Shown in pieces: positions 24,526-35,502 of a stretch of DNA of 64,000 bases. The notes beneath the pieces are model-generated. The model searched no databases and was not told the DNA's origin. It saw nothing but the letters and a program-made list of their open reading frames with translations. Numbering within the stretch: position 1 is the stretch's first letter; every line of letters starts with the position of its first letter. A program made the translations under genes and the position numbers. Location: positions 7,445,001 through 7,509,000 of the forward strand of contig CM034126.1 in NCBI GenBank assembly GCA_019914995.1. Reading direction: 5' to 3'. The stretch is from Acanthochlamys bracteata. Its lineage: Eukaryota; Streptophyta; Magnoliopsida; Pandanales; Velloziaceae.

Positions 24526-25420
24526 ACACATGGCATTTTGTTTTCTAGACTTGACCTCATGTTGGTATATCAACAAATCTAAGTGCGAGAGGAGCGCACG
24601 ATGACCACTACAAATTTCTTATCATGTTATTTGGTCTAACTAATGCATCCACCATCTTTTAATCCCTGATACATAAGATTTTTTGCCCATACCTTTTCAA
24701 ATTTGTTTTGATGATATTTTGGTGTGTAGTGCTCGGTAACAACACTTGGGACATTTAACCACGATCTCTCTTGTTAAAATCAGAAAGATTGTTTGTAAAT
24801 TTTTGTAGGTGATGACTTGGTTGCTCCCCACTGAAGTACTTAGGAGGAATCATTCGCGCTTAAAGCATTGAAGTTGACCCTATAAATTCAGGCTATGCTT
24901 TCTTGAGTGGCTACTCCCTCATCGGCAACAACCTACGGGGTATTCTCGGTCTTACTCGATACGACCGATGATAAATGAAGGATTATGGTGTCATTCTTGC
25001 TCATTAATAGTGTTGCTTAGGAAAGACAACTTCGTGTAATCCCAGAAAGTTTAAGCGGTCGCCCTACAACTGATGCACATAGTCACAACAACCCCGATAC
25101 TTGCCACACCTATTTTACGATGCCCTTTTGTGTTGAGACTGACGCATCCATCACCTAGACAGTCCTTTCGCAACATAATTGGTGCATTGCCTTTTTCATT
25201 AAAGCCCTACCTATGAGAAAGAATTGATGGTATTACTGCTTGCGGTCCAATGTTAGTTGCCAAACTTATTGGGGTGGGCACCCGATCACCATCAAAATCA
25301 ATCATTTGAGCTCAAAGTACCTACACGAACAACGGGTATCTACCTTTGACTAGTTGAAGTGGGTAGTGAAACTCATGGGCTATTATGATTACTCTAGAAA
25401 TTTGTAAAGCATGCATAAAT
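24526..25420 (+). pseudogene. Ty3/gypsy reverse transcriptase - RNase H relic
   Basis: Across many stops and frameshifts the plus strand shows RT motifs in order: FS.LDL (24541), a stretch for FGLTNA (near 24630), FDDILV near 24710 (the catalytic DD pair still readable), LKYLGGIIRA (near 24830), NNLRGILGLTRYDR near 24925, and an RNase H segment YEKELMVLLLAVQ (25208-25245) before a TDHQSLKYL-like region near 25300. It begins at the petA fragment and ends near 25400. Old and inactive. Confidence 0.7.
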
Positions 25421-25907
25421 TCTATGTTATAGAATTACTAAATATATGATTTTTAACTCAAAAAAATAATAACTTCATTTTTAAGCATATTCTAGAAACT
25501 CGGCTTTTTCTAAAGTTTTTACTTTTTCTTGAAGAGAGAGCTTTTGGAAGGAAAATTTTGTATTACTTGACTTGGTACAACTCTTGTTTGATTCTTGATG
25601 CCTCCAAATGAGGGCTTAGCCCTCCTATTTATAGCTCCTCCATCTCCTCAATGGACGGTGGAGATTATTTTGATCGGACAGTAGAGAATATATGGTTCGA
25701 AAAATTCTTACATAATATCCCTTACTAAAACTCCACCTTTTTAGAGTATTCTCTAACCTACTCTAGATTTATACCAACTATCTCATATCTAAAGTATTCT
25801 ACTAAACTCTAGACTTAGTTTATATATAAGGTATTTTACCTATGTAAAAAATACTTTACGAAGGTAATTTCGTTGGGAGAAAAGCTAAAATAGCCATATC
25901 GTGACAT
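25421..25907 (-). repeat. 3' LTR of the gag-protease element (inner end approximate)
   Basis: On the minus strand: TG start after the polypurine tract, a TATA box in CTATAAATAGGAGGGC near 25618-25635, then a typical LTR tail with AAGCTCTCTCTTCAAG. The ending near 25421 is estimated from where Ty3 debris on the other strand stops. Confidence 0.55.
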
Positions 25908-25934
25908 TCTCCTCCACCTATTTCGCGATGCCCT

Positions 25935-27716
25935 CATTGCGTTTTTGTGGACCTGTAGCGGAACTCCTTGTTCCTCCTTGCTGGGTGGCTTCTTCTGCTT
26001 GAACCCTTTGTTTTCCTTTGGCAGCTCATCCGGACAGAGAGGTTGTTTCTAGAGTTGCATGGCAGAAATAGTCCAGACCTGGATATTCGCTTCACGCGAT
26101 AAAGGTACGATACACATATGCCCTTCATCCAAAATTCATATGGAATTGACAAAAAGGATAGGCATGCCCTTCACACGATCCGGGAACTCCATTCCAAGCA
26201 CTATCAAAAAATCATCCATGTTTACAATGGAGAAGTCCAAAAGGTCAGACCACTTACCTATGCGTGCCTTTACTCCAAGAGCAACTCCTAAAATGATTTG
26301 GATTCGGAGTTGACTGCTTTAAGCCATCCTCGTCCCGTTTCGTACTTGATTCCAAGTCTTTTAGCTTCCTTCTCCTCAAGGAAGTTGTGGGTAGCCCTTG
26401 TGTCCACCAAGGCGCAAACTTGTTGCCCATTAATCTTGCCCATCACGTAGGTCGACCCTTCACTTCACGTCGCTGCACATCTTCGTTGGCTTTGACGGAA
26501 TGGAGAAGTTATAAAGAACCCATCTTTACTTCTTCAAGTTGCTCTTGTGGCCCATCTATTTTTTCCATTAAGGCTAAAAGCTTGCTCTGTTTTGGACGCG
26601 CTCTAATCAAATGTGGTCCATCACAAACGAAGCATCTTAATGAATTTTTACCATTCCCTCGATTGTTACCATTGCTTCCTTGGCCTCTATGGGAGCCTCT
26701 CTTGGTCTTTGGTGGTCAAATGTTGTTTCCTTGACTTGCTGGTTATCTCCTCTACCATTGTCCTTAAAATCTTCTCGAGACTTATACTTTTCGGGCCGTT
26801 GGAACTCTATAAGTGACTCGGCTATGGCAATAGCAAAGTTTAGATCTTGAGGTCCTCTACGCTGGATCTCCAACCTTACTCATCTTTGCAATTCGTCCAT
26901 GAAAGCAAAAAGGGCCTCCCTTTCTGGAAAATCAGGAATCTCTACGATCAACTCTGAAAATTCTTTGACATAGTCCATTATACTGCCCCGATGGGTCAAG
27001 CGCCGAAGCATTGCCCTTGCCTCATCCTCGGCATTCACCGGATAGAATTGCCGTTTGAGTTCCCTCTTGAACTCTTCCCAGGTGGCAATGGTGCAGGTCC
27101 CCTTCCCGATCTCAGCATGCCGCCTCCTCCACCATACCATTGCGGTATCCTCAAGGTAAAGAGTGGCATGATCAATCTTACCTCCGTGATGCCAGTGCTC
27201 CTAAAGCGTACGGCGGAAACTCCCTCTTGTGTAACCGCCATCTTGCAAAGTGCCCAGTCCTCTCGGACATCCCTAAACTCGTTGGCCAACCTTGCGATCT
27301 CTTCCATAAGAGTCGCTACTTTCCTCCTAAGAGCATCCGCATTACCAAAGAGAGAGTCTTTAAGGGCCTTACCTTGGCGAGATGATGATTCGGGCCACCA
27401 TGTTCAAGGCGCCTTGCATCTCCCCATGAAGCTCTTCTTGTCCCTTCTCGAGCTTCTCGATGCTTTGGCCCAACTTCTCGAATTAGTCGACTTTATCTGC
27501 CATAGCAAGCTCCACCCTAGCGAGCCTTGCGTTCACGTTTGCCATTACATCCTTAGACTTTTCTTTGCATTGGCGACTGCTCTCGAGAGCTCTTCTTTCA
27601 ATCTCCCTTCCCACATGGATGGTAGCATCACTTCGTTTGTCATTTGTGATTGGCAGAACCTTGTCTCTGAGGTTGGGAATATTGACGAATCCTGAACTTA
27701 GCCTAGATCTAGTCAA
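25935..27716 (-). pseudogene. Ty3 gag-protease relic
   Basis: Minus strand. Residues from 27716 form a coiled, Glu/Arg-rich N-terminus (NARLARVELAMADKVD). The segment 27140-26880 is a clear Retrotrans_gag domain: WEEFKRELKRQFYPVNAED, MLRRLTHRGSIMDYVKEFSE, IPDFPEREALFAFMDEL. A basic stretch follows to 26637, with a zinc-knuckle-like CFVCDGPHLIRARP near 26620. Protease is at 26440-26290: the expected DTGATHNF site reads DTRATHNF, so the catalytic Gly is replaced. Then VLGMEFPDRVKGMP (near 26190) in a shifted frame. The 234-residue plus-strand frame at 26991-27695 is its antisense shadow. Confidence 0.75.
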
Positions 27717-27814
27717 TGATGACTCTAAATAGAATCGTGGCTTATTTATTGAAATTACTTTTCTTAGTACATCATTTTTCTATGCAAAATATTTACAAAG
27801 TTTCAAAAGAAATT

Positions 27815-28150
27815 TGCTATATATATGGTTGGATATGAAGAAATTATGAGTCGTGAAACATACCGATAAAATATCACTTTAATCGGATCACAAATCAACA
27901 TCCATTGGTCTTGATCAAGATGACAGAAAAAGAAAAATTGACAAAAATTGCAAAACACGATTTTTTCTTTTCCTATTATCTTAATCAAGAGACTGAATGG
28001 AAATCGATACGTGGTCCGATTGAGTTGAAGTTTTATCAGCGTATTTTCAGCTTATAGTTCTTCATTCAACTGTGGAGAATGAATATGAGCTTTCTACGCA
28101 CTTTATATGGGTCAATATGCGCCTAAGATGACAATGCACATATATCTTCA
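27815..28150. mobile_element. Palindromic MITE, diverged copy (TA-microsatellite family)
   Basis: The left part reads GGTTGGATATGAAGAAATTATGAGT and, inverted, the right part ATAGTTCTTCATTCAACTGTGGAG. Between them, inverted blocks around AATCGGATCACAA and TGGTCCGATTGAG correspond. These are the core inverted segments of the family better preserved at 46987-47394, 47422-47846 and 61126-61540. A (TA) run follows at about 28155-28171. Confidence 0.65.
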
Positions 28151-28499
28151 TGTGTATATATATATATATATACATATGAGAGAAAGTCATGACAATTTTG
28201 CAATGGCATTTAACCACTTTCTCTAATTAATAATTTGTTTGGAAAGAACTAAACAATATAGGAAGGGATTGTAACCAATAACTAAAAGCTTTCTATTATG
28301 ACCAGTGAAATCGAACTCGGCTAGGACCGACTAGGTAAGACTACGAACCGATGATCTAGCGACTATTCCAAGACAAGTTTCAAAATTAAATTGCCCTAGC
28401 AGCCAATCCGATATGACCTGGGTTGACTCCGACGATTTTCGGATCGATGGGTCGACTCAGTTCGTTACTTATTAAAAAAAGAAAAACAAATTATAGTCT

Positions 28500-29100
28500 A
28501 AAATCTAACTCGTTCCACGCTCACAACCTCACACTTTAGTCCATCTCTACTCTGCTAAATGCTAAGCCTAACAGCTTCCGCTGCTCTGCTCCGGCTCCGT
28601 CTGCGTACTAATCCTAACGGCATTGATTCAATTTTCTGAAGAAAGATATCATACTTGTATCTAGACCTATTTTTGTTTTTCGAGTGTTTTGGGTAGTAGA
28701 TTTATCAATCCAGAAAAGTTTTTTTGTTCTAGATTCTAATTTTTTTAGTTTAATTTGATGTGTGAATTGTTGTTCGGTTTGAGTTCCTTTAATTGGCTCT
28801 TTGTTTGGTGTTCAATTGATTTTCTAGTCTTTCTTGTTTGTCTGTAAGTATTTAATTTATGTTTTGGTGTAAAACTCACTTATTTATTATGCAGCATTGC
28901 AAAAAATTACTGAATTCGGTCAGAAGATGCACTATCGTTCTAGTTGATTTGGTTAGATTTCTAGTAATTGCATTGTATGAAGTTTTTACTTGCTTATGGC
29001 TATGTTTTACTGCTGTTTGATTGGATATTTATTTTAACTCCTGCTAAATTTTCGAAAAGATGCATGTAGTTCTAGGAAATGCATACACAATGTCTGTAAG
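28500..29100 (+). other. Host sequence left of two retrotransposons; possible 5'-leader
   Basis: CT-rich, GC-richer sequence at 28540-28620 followed by a T-rich intron-like stretch with a GTAAGT-type site near 28843. No open frame supports a protein. Removing the two inserted retrotransposons joins this DNA to 34838-34939 and 40981 onward, which includes the phytoglobin fragment. Whether they once formed one gene is a guess. Confidence 0.3.
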
Positions 29101-29708
29101 TGTTACGGAGGAAGTGCAAGAGAGGAGTGAGCTCCCACAAGAATTGGAGCATTCTGCTGTTGATATTGACAGAAGGAACAACCAAACAGAGAGGAGGCAA
29201 GAACCTGTCAAGGAACAAGTGTTGACAGAACTCGCCGGAAGACCTCGCCGGAGCCGGAGGCTGACGGACAAGTGTCAGGGATGCCCGGGTGTATCAATGG
29301 AGGTCAGGGAGGCAGTGCCACCAAAGCTTAGATAGTTGGCTCTAGGATAGCAGCTAGGTGCAACTCATGGCAGCCAAGGCACCTTTGAATAGTGTCCTAG
29401 GCGCCAATTGATGCACCCAGATGCAAATTTGTGGCATCCATATGCCATATAGGAGTTTAGCTCCAATAGGGAGTCTTTCTGTTCTAGTTTAATTAGAATA
29501 AAACTTCTTATGGAAGAGTTTATCTTTTATTAGAATTTCAAGTAATGGGTATCTGTTATGTTATAAATAAAGAAAGCATGACCTAGGTAGAGGCATGCAT
29601 GATTGAGTTTCTTATATTTTCCGTAAGTTCATCTATTCCTTCTCTTGTTTCTACTGACCCTACCTTGATTCGTCTTCTCTTCTCACCTTGTTCACTGAAA
29701 TCATATCA
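29101..29708 (+). repeat. 5' LTR of the GTAAG-flanked Ty3 element
   Basis: 608 bp, TGTTACGGAG ... CATATCA. A TATAAATA box sits near 29562-29569, with the transcript start expected shortly after. Confidence 0.93.
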
Positions 29709-29710
29709 TT

Positions 29711-29723
29711 TGGTACCAGAGCC
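29711..29723 (+). other. Primer-binding site (initiator Met tRNA type)
   Basis: TGGTACCAGAGCC, two bases after the 5' LTR and directly before the gag ATG at 29724. It differs from the usual TGGTATCAGAGCC by one base. Confidence 0.88.
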
Positions 29724-31300
29724 ATGGAAGATATCAACACAATGGCACCCGGATCACCAAACTCCAGCACTTCGCCTCAATCAATAGATCCGGTGAAATT
29801 TTTTAGAGTTCCCCCAACACCGGAACCACATCCATCGCTGAACGTTGGGGCAGAATTAGAAGTGCGAGAGCAATTCAATTTCATGGCGGCAAACTTTACA
29901 AGTTATATAGCAAGACTAACGGCGGACCTTGCGGAGATGCAACGTGTGGTAAACTCATTAGGTAGAACACAACAAACCACTCCTAGGCCCGTCACTACAC
30001 CTCCAACCCACCCACCCAATACCCTTCTACCACCCATATTGAACCAACAATCGGGTACACAGATGTACTGTCCCGAAAAAATACAAAACCCCACTAGCCT
30101 ACCATCTTCTTCATACATAGCGCCGATTCCAATCAATTCAACTCAACCTAACCCTTCCAGTACCACTGCCACCACTTCTACCAATGCCAAAACCACAAAA
30201 TTTCCTACTAGAGGAAGCTGTGACAAACCAACCACCCAATGACTCTACCCTTCCCACAAGGATTTCCCCCAGTCCACCCACGTACAGCAGCTGCATATGG
30301 CAAGTTCCCTTCAGCATATAAAAACCAGTCCCAATCTTCTTTGAATACCAAAGACTTGCATCAACAATTGCCAAGAGATAGACACAAATTTCCCTACTTT
30401 GATGGGTCTAAAGTAAACGAATGGATTTATTCGGCGGGAAAATACTTCCAGTATTATCGAACATCAATAGATGGTGTCTCAATTGCTCCGATGTATTTCC
30501 ATGATGAGGCCAATAGATGGTATCAAAACTATGAAATTGATAGACCACACCATTCATGGAAACAGCTGAAAGAAGCTTTTATCCAACGGTTCGATAATAC
30601 AGCCTTTGGACATCTAAGTTTTGCTCTCAAACAACTCGTGCAAACCAGCTCAGTGGCCGACTATCAAGCTGCGTTTGAAGACCTACGCGCCAGGTTGCCA
30701 CTGGCTGCAGAGGAAGATCTTATTGGCAGCTTCTGTGGAGGACTTTTCAAGCACATAGCCATTGATGTAATGGCAAGCAGACCCACTTCATTGCAGGAAG
30801 CCTTTAAACTTGCTCGAATTTTTAAGCAAAAAGGAAACCTGAACCAACTTACATCACGATCGGGGTGCTTCCAGTTCACTCGCAATGATTGGAGTACACA
30901 GGAAACAGTGACGAACATCCCTAGTCAGAGCTTCCAGTCTACGGGATCGCCAGCTTCTTCCAATACTGCTGCTCGACCTCGTACCTCTGATCTTAGTGTG
31001 TCTGACATCAATGCTTAAAGGGCAAAAGGATTATGTTTCTATTTTGATGCAAAATATGAGAGAGGCCACAGGTGCAGCTCAAAAATTTATTCCATTGCGG
31101 GACATGAAAATGAGGAGAGCAAGGAAGAATGCCGTCCTAACACAGAAGGACAGAACCTCACTGAAGATGCAACCTTGTCTTTAAGTGCTATACATGAACG
31201 GCTTGCAAAACATCTACAATTTCAAGGTGCGCTTGTTCGGAGAGTCCACGTTGAGCTTGCTGACGGGAGACCCACTCTATTGAGGTAATGTACAAAAATA
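29724..31300 (+). pseudogene. Ty3 gag relic
   Basis: The ATG directly after the primer-binding site (MEDINTMAPGSPNSS) opens a Pro/Thr/Ser-rich N-terminus. A frame break lies near 30200-30240. The second frame (to 31018) holds the gag core: FPYFDGSKVNEWIYSAGKYF, EANRWYQNYEIDRPHHSWKQ, FIQRFDNTAFGHLSFALKQL, VADYQAAFEDLRARLPLAAE. After another break the zinc knuckle reads CFYFDAKYERGHRC; its second Cys is replaced by Phe. Gag forms the virus-like particle. This copy cannot make an intact one. Confidence 0.85.
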
Positions 31301-32945
31301 TTCCTCTTGCTATTGAAGGAATTAACCTGCAGGTGGATGCATACCCCTTTCCATTGGGTGGCATGGATTTGGTCCTAGGAATTCAGTGGCTTGCAAGCTT
31401 AGGAAAGGTGGTCTGTGACTAGAAGGCATTAGAAATGGAATTTTCATTGTCTGGCAAACGGGTTGTCTTAAAAGGGATTAGAGAGGGAGGTGTTTCCAGA
31501 CTTATGTGTCTAAGCCACACTTCTACTCTATGTTCTATGCGAATTACTTTAGCAAAGGAACCCTTCTCGGAGATCACTTCTATGCCTAACGACTTGCAGT
31601 CATTGCTGGACAAGTATACTCCTGTTTTTCGACCAGCTATAGGATTGCCACCAAAGCGCTCATTGGATCATGCGATACCATTGGTACCTGATGCTACCCC
31701 TACAAATATAAGGCCTTATCGATATCCGTACATTCAGAAAGCAGAAATAGAGAGGACGGTCAAGGAGATGCTTGAACAAGGTATTATCAAACCAAGCACT
31801 TCTACATCCTCCTCACCTGTTTTGTTAGTTAAGAAGAGAGATGGCACTTGGAGGTTTTGCGTAGACTACAGGGCCCTCAATGCAATTACTATCAAAGATA
31901 AGTTTCCTATACCTGTTATAGATGAACTCTTAGTTGAGTTGCATGGTGCAAAAAATTTTCCAAGCTTGATCTTAAGTCCGAGTACCATCAAATTAGAGTT
32001 AAGGAGGAAGACAAGCATAAGACTGCATTTAGAACCCATTATGGCCATTATGAATTCCTGGTTATGCCCTTCGGTTTTTTAATGGCCTAGCTACATTCCA
32101 GGCTATCATGAATGATATATTTAGGCCCTTCCTTCGGCGCTTTTGTGCTAGTATTTTTTTATGACATTCTTGTTTATAGTTCCGCTTGGCAAGAGCATTT
32201 GGAGCATCTTGCCACTGTGTTTTCTGTTTTACAGCAAAACAAGCTTCAAGCAAATTTATCAAAATGCCAATTCGCAGGTAAGAAACTTGAACACTTGGGC
32301 TATTTGGTTTCAGCAGAGGGCATCTCAGCAGACCCTTCTAAGGTGAAGGCAATGATGGCTTAGCCTGTGCATACTTCCCAAACTGCTCTAAGGGGCTTCT
32401 TAGGTTTAACGGGTTATTACCATCGATTTGTTAAAGACTATGGCAAGATCGCTGCACCTCACTGAACGTTTGAAGAAGAATTCTTTTTCCTGGTCATCAG
32501 ATGCTCAAGAAGCCTTCTTAAAGCTCGAGGACGCTATGACATCTACACCAGTGCTAGTGCCTCCTGATTTCTCTAAACCGTTTGTAGTTGAAACTGATGC
32601 TTCTGGAAGGGGTATTGGAGCAGTCTTGTCACAAGAAGGAAGACCAATCTCTTTTTTTAGTAAGTCACTATCTTCTACCGCAGCAAGCAAGTCAACATAT
32701 GAGAAGGAGCTGTTGGTATTGGTGTTAGCTATCCAGAAATGGCGACCATATTTGCTAGGTAATCGCTTTATCATCCAAACCGATCACCTAAGCTTAAAGT
32801 ACTTGTTGGAGTAACGTATCACTTCAGTTGCCCAGCAGAAATGGCTTGTTAAATTAATAGGGTATGATTACCAAATCATATACAAAGCGGGCAAGGAAAA
32901 TATTGTTGCAGATGCCTTGTCGCGTTGTCAAGGAAGCCTCCTATG
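31300..32945 (+). pseudogene. Ty3 protease - reverse transcriptase - RNase H relic
   Basis: The protease end is visible (AYPFPLGGMDLVLGIQWLAS, 31340-31395) but the DSG/DTG active site is not. RT follows from about 31690: HAIPLVPDA, VKKRDGTWRFCVDYRALNA (31836-31885), frameshift near 31965, FLVMPFG. The catalytic box reads VFFYDILVYS (about 32150-32180) where the family has FDD: the first Asp is Tyr. A stop breaks the connection segment at 32361. RNase H carries VVETDASGRGIGAVLSQ (32587-32635), YEKELLVL and TDHLSLKYLLE, then a stop at 32812. Confidence 0.88.
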
Positions 32946-33032
32946 CTGCCATATATTTTGCAATCATCCTTCTGGGATGATTTAAGGCAAGCATAGTCCA
33001 AGGACTCGGTTGTTCAGAGTCTTCTCCAATCA

Positions 33033-34224
33033 GTGGGTACTAAGGAGCATCCAGAGCTGTCCAATGTACACGGATTACTATGTCATAGTGGCCGCTTGTG
33101 GATTCCGGATGACAAGGCATTGAGGCATCAAATTTTATTTGATGCTCATAACTCGGCAATGGGAGGGCATGGTGGACAGTTCCGAATGTATAAGAGAATT
33201 AGCCAACAATTCTATTGGCCAAGACTTTCAAAGGATGTTCAGCTCTATATCAAGGGGTGCATCACTTGTGCAAAAGTTAAGTCACTGTCCTTAAAGCCAA
33301 CAGGGTTGCTTCAGCCCTTGCCTATTCCTGAAAAACTTTGGAGCAATATCTCAATGGATTTCATCGAGGGACTGCCCTTATCAGAGGGCCGAGATGTTAT
33401 TTTAGTGGTGGTGGATCGCCTTTCCAAGTTTGCTCATTTCATTCCCTTGAAACACCCATATACGGCTGCTCAAGTTGCAGCTGCCTTTACCAAGGAAATT
33501 ATTCGTTTACATGGTGCCCCCAACACTATTGTATCCGATAGAGATCCTATATTTCTGAGCTCAATGTGGCAAGAGTTTCATAAGTTACAAGGAACAACGT
33601 TGCATCATAGCACCGCATACCATCCATAGTCCGATGGGCAATTAGAGGTAGTGAATTGCGGACTTGAGACTTATTTTTACGTTGCTTCACGGGAGAGCAC
33701 CCAAAACAGTGGATGCGCTGGCTGCATTGGGGCGAATTTTCGTATAACACAAGTGTTCACTCCAGCGCTAACATCAGTCCCTTCGAGGTAGTTTACGGGC
33801 AACCCCCTCCTCCACTGATTTCATATGCATCAAGGCCTATTCAAACAGATGAGTTGAGGCTACAATTGCGGGAACGCGATGCTATCTTAAGGGATTTAAA
33901 GTTTCATCTACAACGGGCTCAAGTGAGGATGAAACAGAAAGCTGATGCACATCGTTGAGAGCTTGAATTTGCAGTAAACGATATGGTCTTTCTGAAACTT
34001 CAGCCTTATCGTCAAGCTTCGGTGGCTTATCGCTTAGAACTTCCTCCAACATCTCATATCCATCCAGTTTTTCATGTTTCTCAGCTGAAGGACGCTCACT
34101 TTGTGCCCCCTAATTTTTCCAGTGTCCTACTTGATCAACTCCTACCAGAGACAATCACTCCTTCAGTGGCTACGTCGTGGGCGCAAAGACTCGAGGACGA
34201 GTCCTTTCTTGGAGGGGAAGGGAA
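33033..34224 (+). pseudogene. Ty3 integrase relic with lost chromodomain
   Basis: The HHCC zinc region shows HNSAMGGHGG ... CITCAKVK (33149-33284). The catalytic core has SMDFIEGLP (first Asp, 33352), VSDRDPIF (second Asp, 33532) and, past a stop at 33627, GQLEVVN with the Glu. Later SYNTSVHSSANISPFEVVYG (33739-33797). At about 34015 the sequence jumps from LKLQPYRQ to ASVAYRLELPP, so part of the C-terminal fold is deleted, and no chromodomain lies between HVSQLKDAHF and the end LEDESFLGGEGN at the LTR. Dead copy. Confidence 0.85.
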
Positions 34225-34837
34225 TGCTACGGAGGCAGTGGAAGAGAGGAGTGAGCTCCCACAAGAATTGGAGCATTCTGCTGTTGATATTGACAGAAGG
34301 AACAACCAAACAGAGAGGAGACAAGAACCTGTCAAGGAACAAGTGTTGATAGAACTCGCGGGAAGACCTCGCTGGAGCCGGAGGTTGACAGACAAGTGTC
34401 AGGGATGCCCAAGGTGTATCACTGGAGGTCAGAGAGGCAGTGCCACCAAAGCTTAGACAGTTGGCTCTAGGATAGCAGCTGGGTGCAACTCATGGCAGCC
34501 AAGGCACCTTTGAATAGTGTCCTGGGCGCCAATTGATCTGCACCCAGATGCAGATTTGTGGCATCCATATGCCATATAGGAGTTTAGCTCCAATAGGGAG
34601 TCTTTATGTTTTAGTTTAATTAGAATAAAACTTCCTTATGGAAGAGTTTATCTTTTATTAGAATTTCAAGTAATGAGTATCTCTTATGTTATAAATAAAG
34701 AAAGCATGACTAGGTAGAGGCATGCATGATTGAGTTTCTTATATTTTCCGTAAGTTCATCTATTCCTTCTCTTGTTTCTACTGATCCTACCTTGATTCGT
34801 CTTCTCTCTTCTCACCTTGTTCACTGAAATCATATTA
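34225..34837 (+). repeat. 3' LTR of the GTAAG-flanked Ty3 element
   Basis: About 613 bp, TGCTACGGAG ... CATATTA (last CA mutated to TA). Its start encodes the last residues of the pol frame. The 5-bp GTAAG duplication follows. Confidence 0.92.
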
Positions 34838-34939
34838 GTAAGTTGATAGGATTTTGTCTTTTTTAAAAAACTACTATCAGTGAATTTGTTTTGCTTTCGG
34901 AAGTACTAAATAGTTTGTATGATGTTTGTTGTTAGTTGG

Positions 34940-35502
34940 TGATGCAGAGATCTTAACTTCGAAACTCGCCGGTAAGATGTTTCCCTTACACGCTGTTAAT
35001 TTCAAAAATTGCTGAAATTTATGTGCGTGACTGTTCTGTTGATTCTGTGTGAATGCCAGAACAGTAAAGAAACTTTCACAATTCGTTAATTATTAGAATG
35101 CTGAATAGTGGGAAAGAAAAAAAACTTTCAACTTTGATTCCAAAAATATACCATCATTTTTTATAGAGTTTACAAGAATATAAATAGAAAGAAAAGTAAG
35201 AGTCCTTAATACTTAAAACTACCAAAAGATAAAAATAAAGATCTATGATTATGGAAAGAAATATATAACTAGTTCTAATTTTTGTAAAGTTTTTTATTGC
35301 AGAGAATTAAGAATATATGGAATATTGTGGCAGCTATTTTAATCTTGACAGCGGCCCATTAGCAAGTCCAATAACTAGTAGCAAGTCTGGGCTTCACCAG
35401 CTGTCACTATTGATGTAATCCAGCTGCCCCTCTAGTTACCAGCTGCTCCCTCTCGCTGCTCACTTCACGTCAACACTATCTACCCGACTACTCACTGCAT
35501 CA
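34940..35502 (-). repeat. 3' LTR of the GTTGG-flanked element
   Basis: 563 bp; on the minus strand it starts TGATGCAGTGAG after the polypurine tract. The end of the pol reading frame (stop at 35460-35462) lies about 40 bp inside it. Confidence 0.93.

Larger units (their letters stand above)
25421..27760 (-). mobile_element. Gag-protease-only Ty3 element, minus strand
   Basis: On the minus strand, gag and protease relics (27716-25935) run straight into a polypurine tract (AGGTGGAGGAGAA, 25908-25920) and an LTR starting TGTCACGATATGG at 25907. No RT or integrase lies between protease and LTR. This is the layout of TR-GAG/non-autonomous Ty3 elements. The 5' LTR was not identified to the right of 27716, and the inner LTR end near 25421 is approximate. 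Confidence 0.65.
29101..34837 (+). mobile_element. Complete Ty3 (chromovirus-like) LTR retrotransposon, target duplication GTAAG
   Basis: 5.74 kb with LTRs at 29101-29708 and 34225-34837, a primer-binding site TGGTACCAGAGCC (29711-29723, initiator-Met tRNA type) and a purine-rich tract before the 3' LTR (34211-34224). Flanking 5-bp target duplications GTAAG are at 29096-29100 and 34838-34842. The internal order is gag, protease, RT, RNase H, integrase, as in Ty3/gypsy. All frames are interrupted. The LTRs are closely alike with a few indels, so insertion is moderately recent. Confidence 0.95.

Noticed and set aside
26991..27695. 234-residue plus-strand open frame
   Set aside because: Antisense shadow of the minus-strand Ty3 gag; Pro/Leu-rich with no domain of its own.
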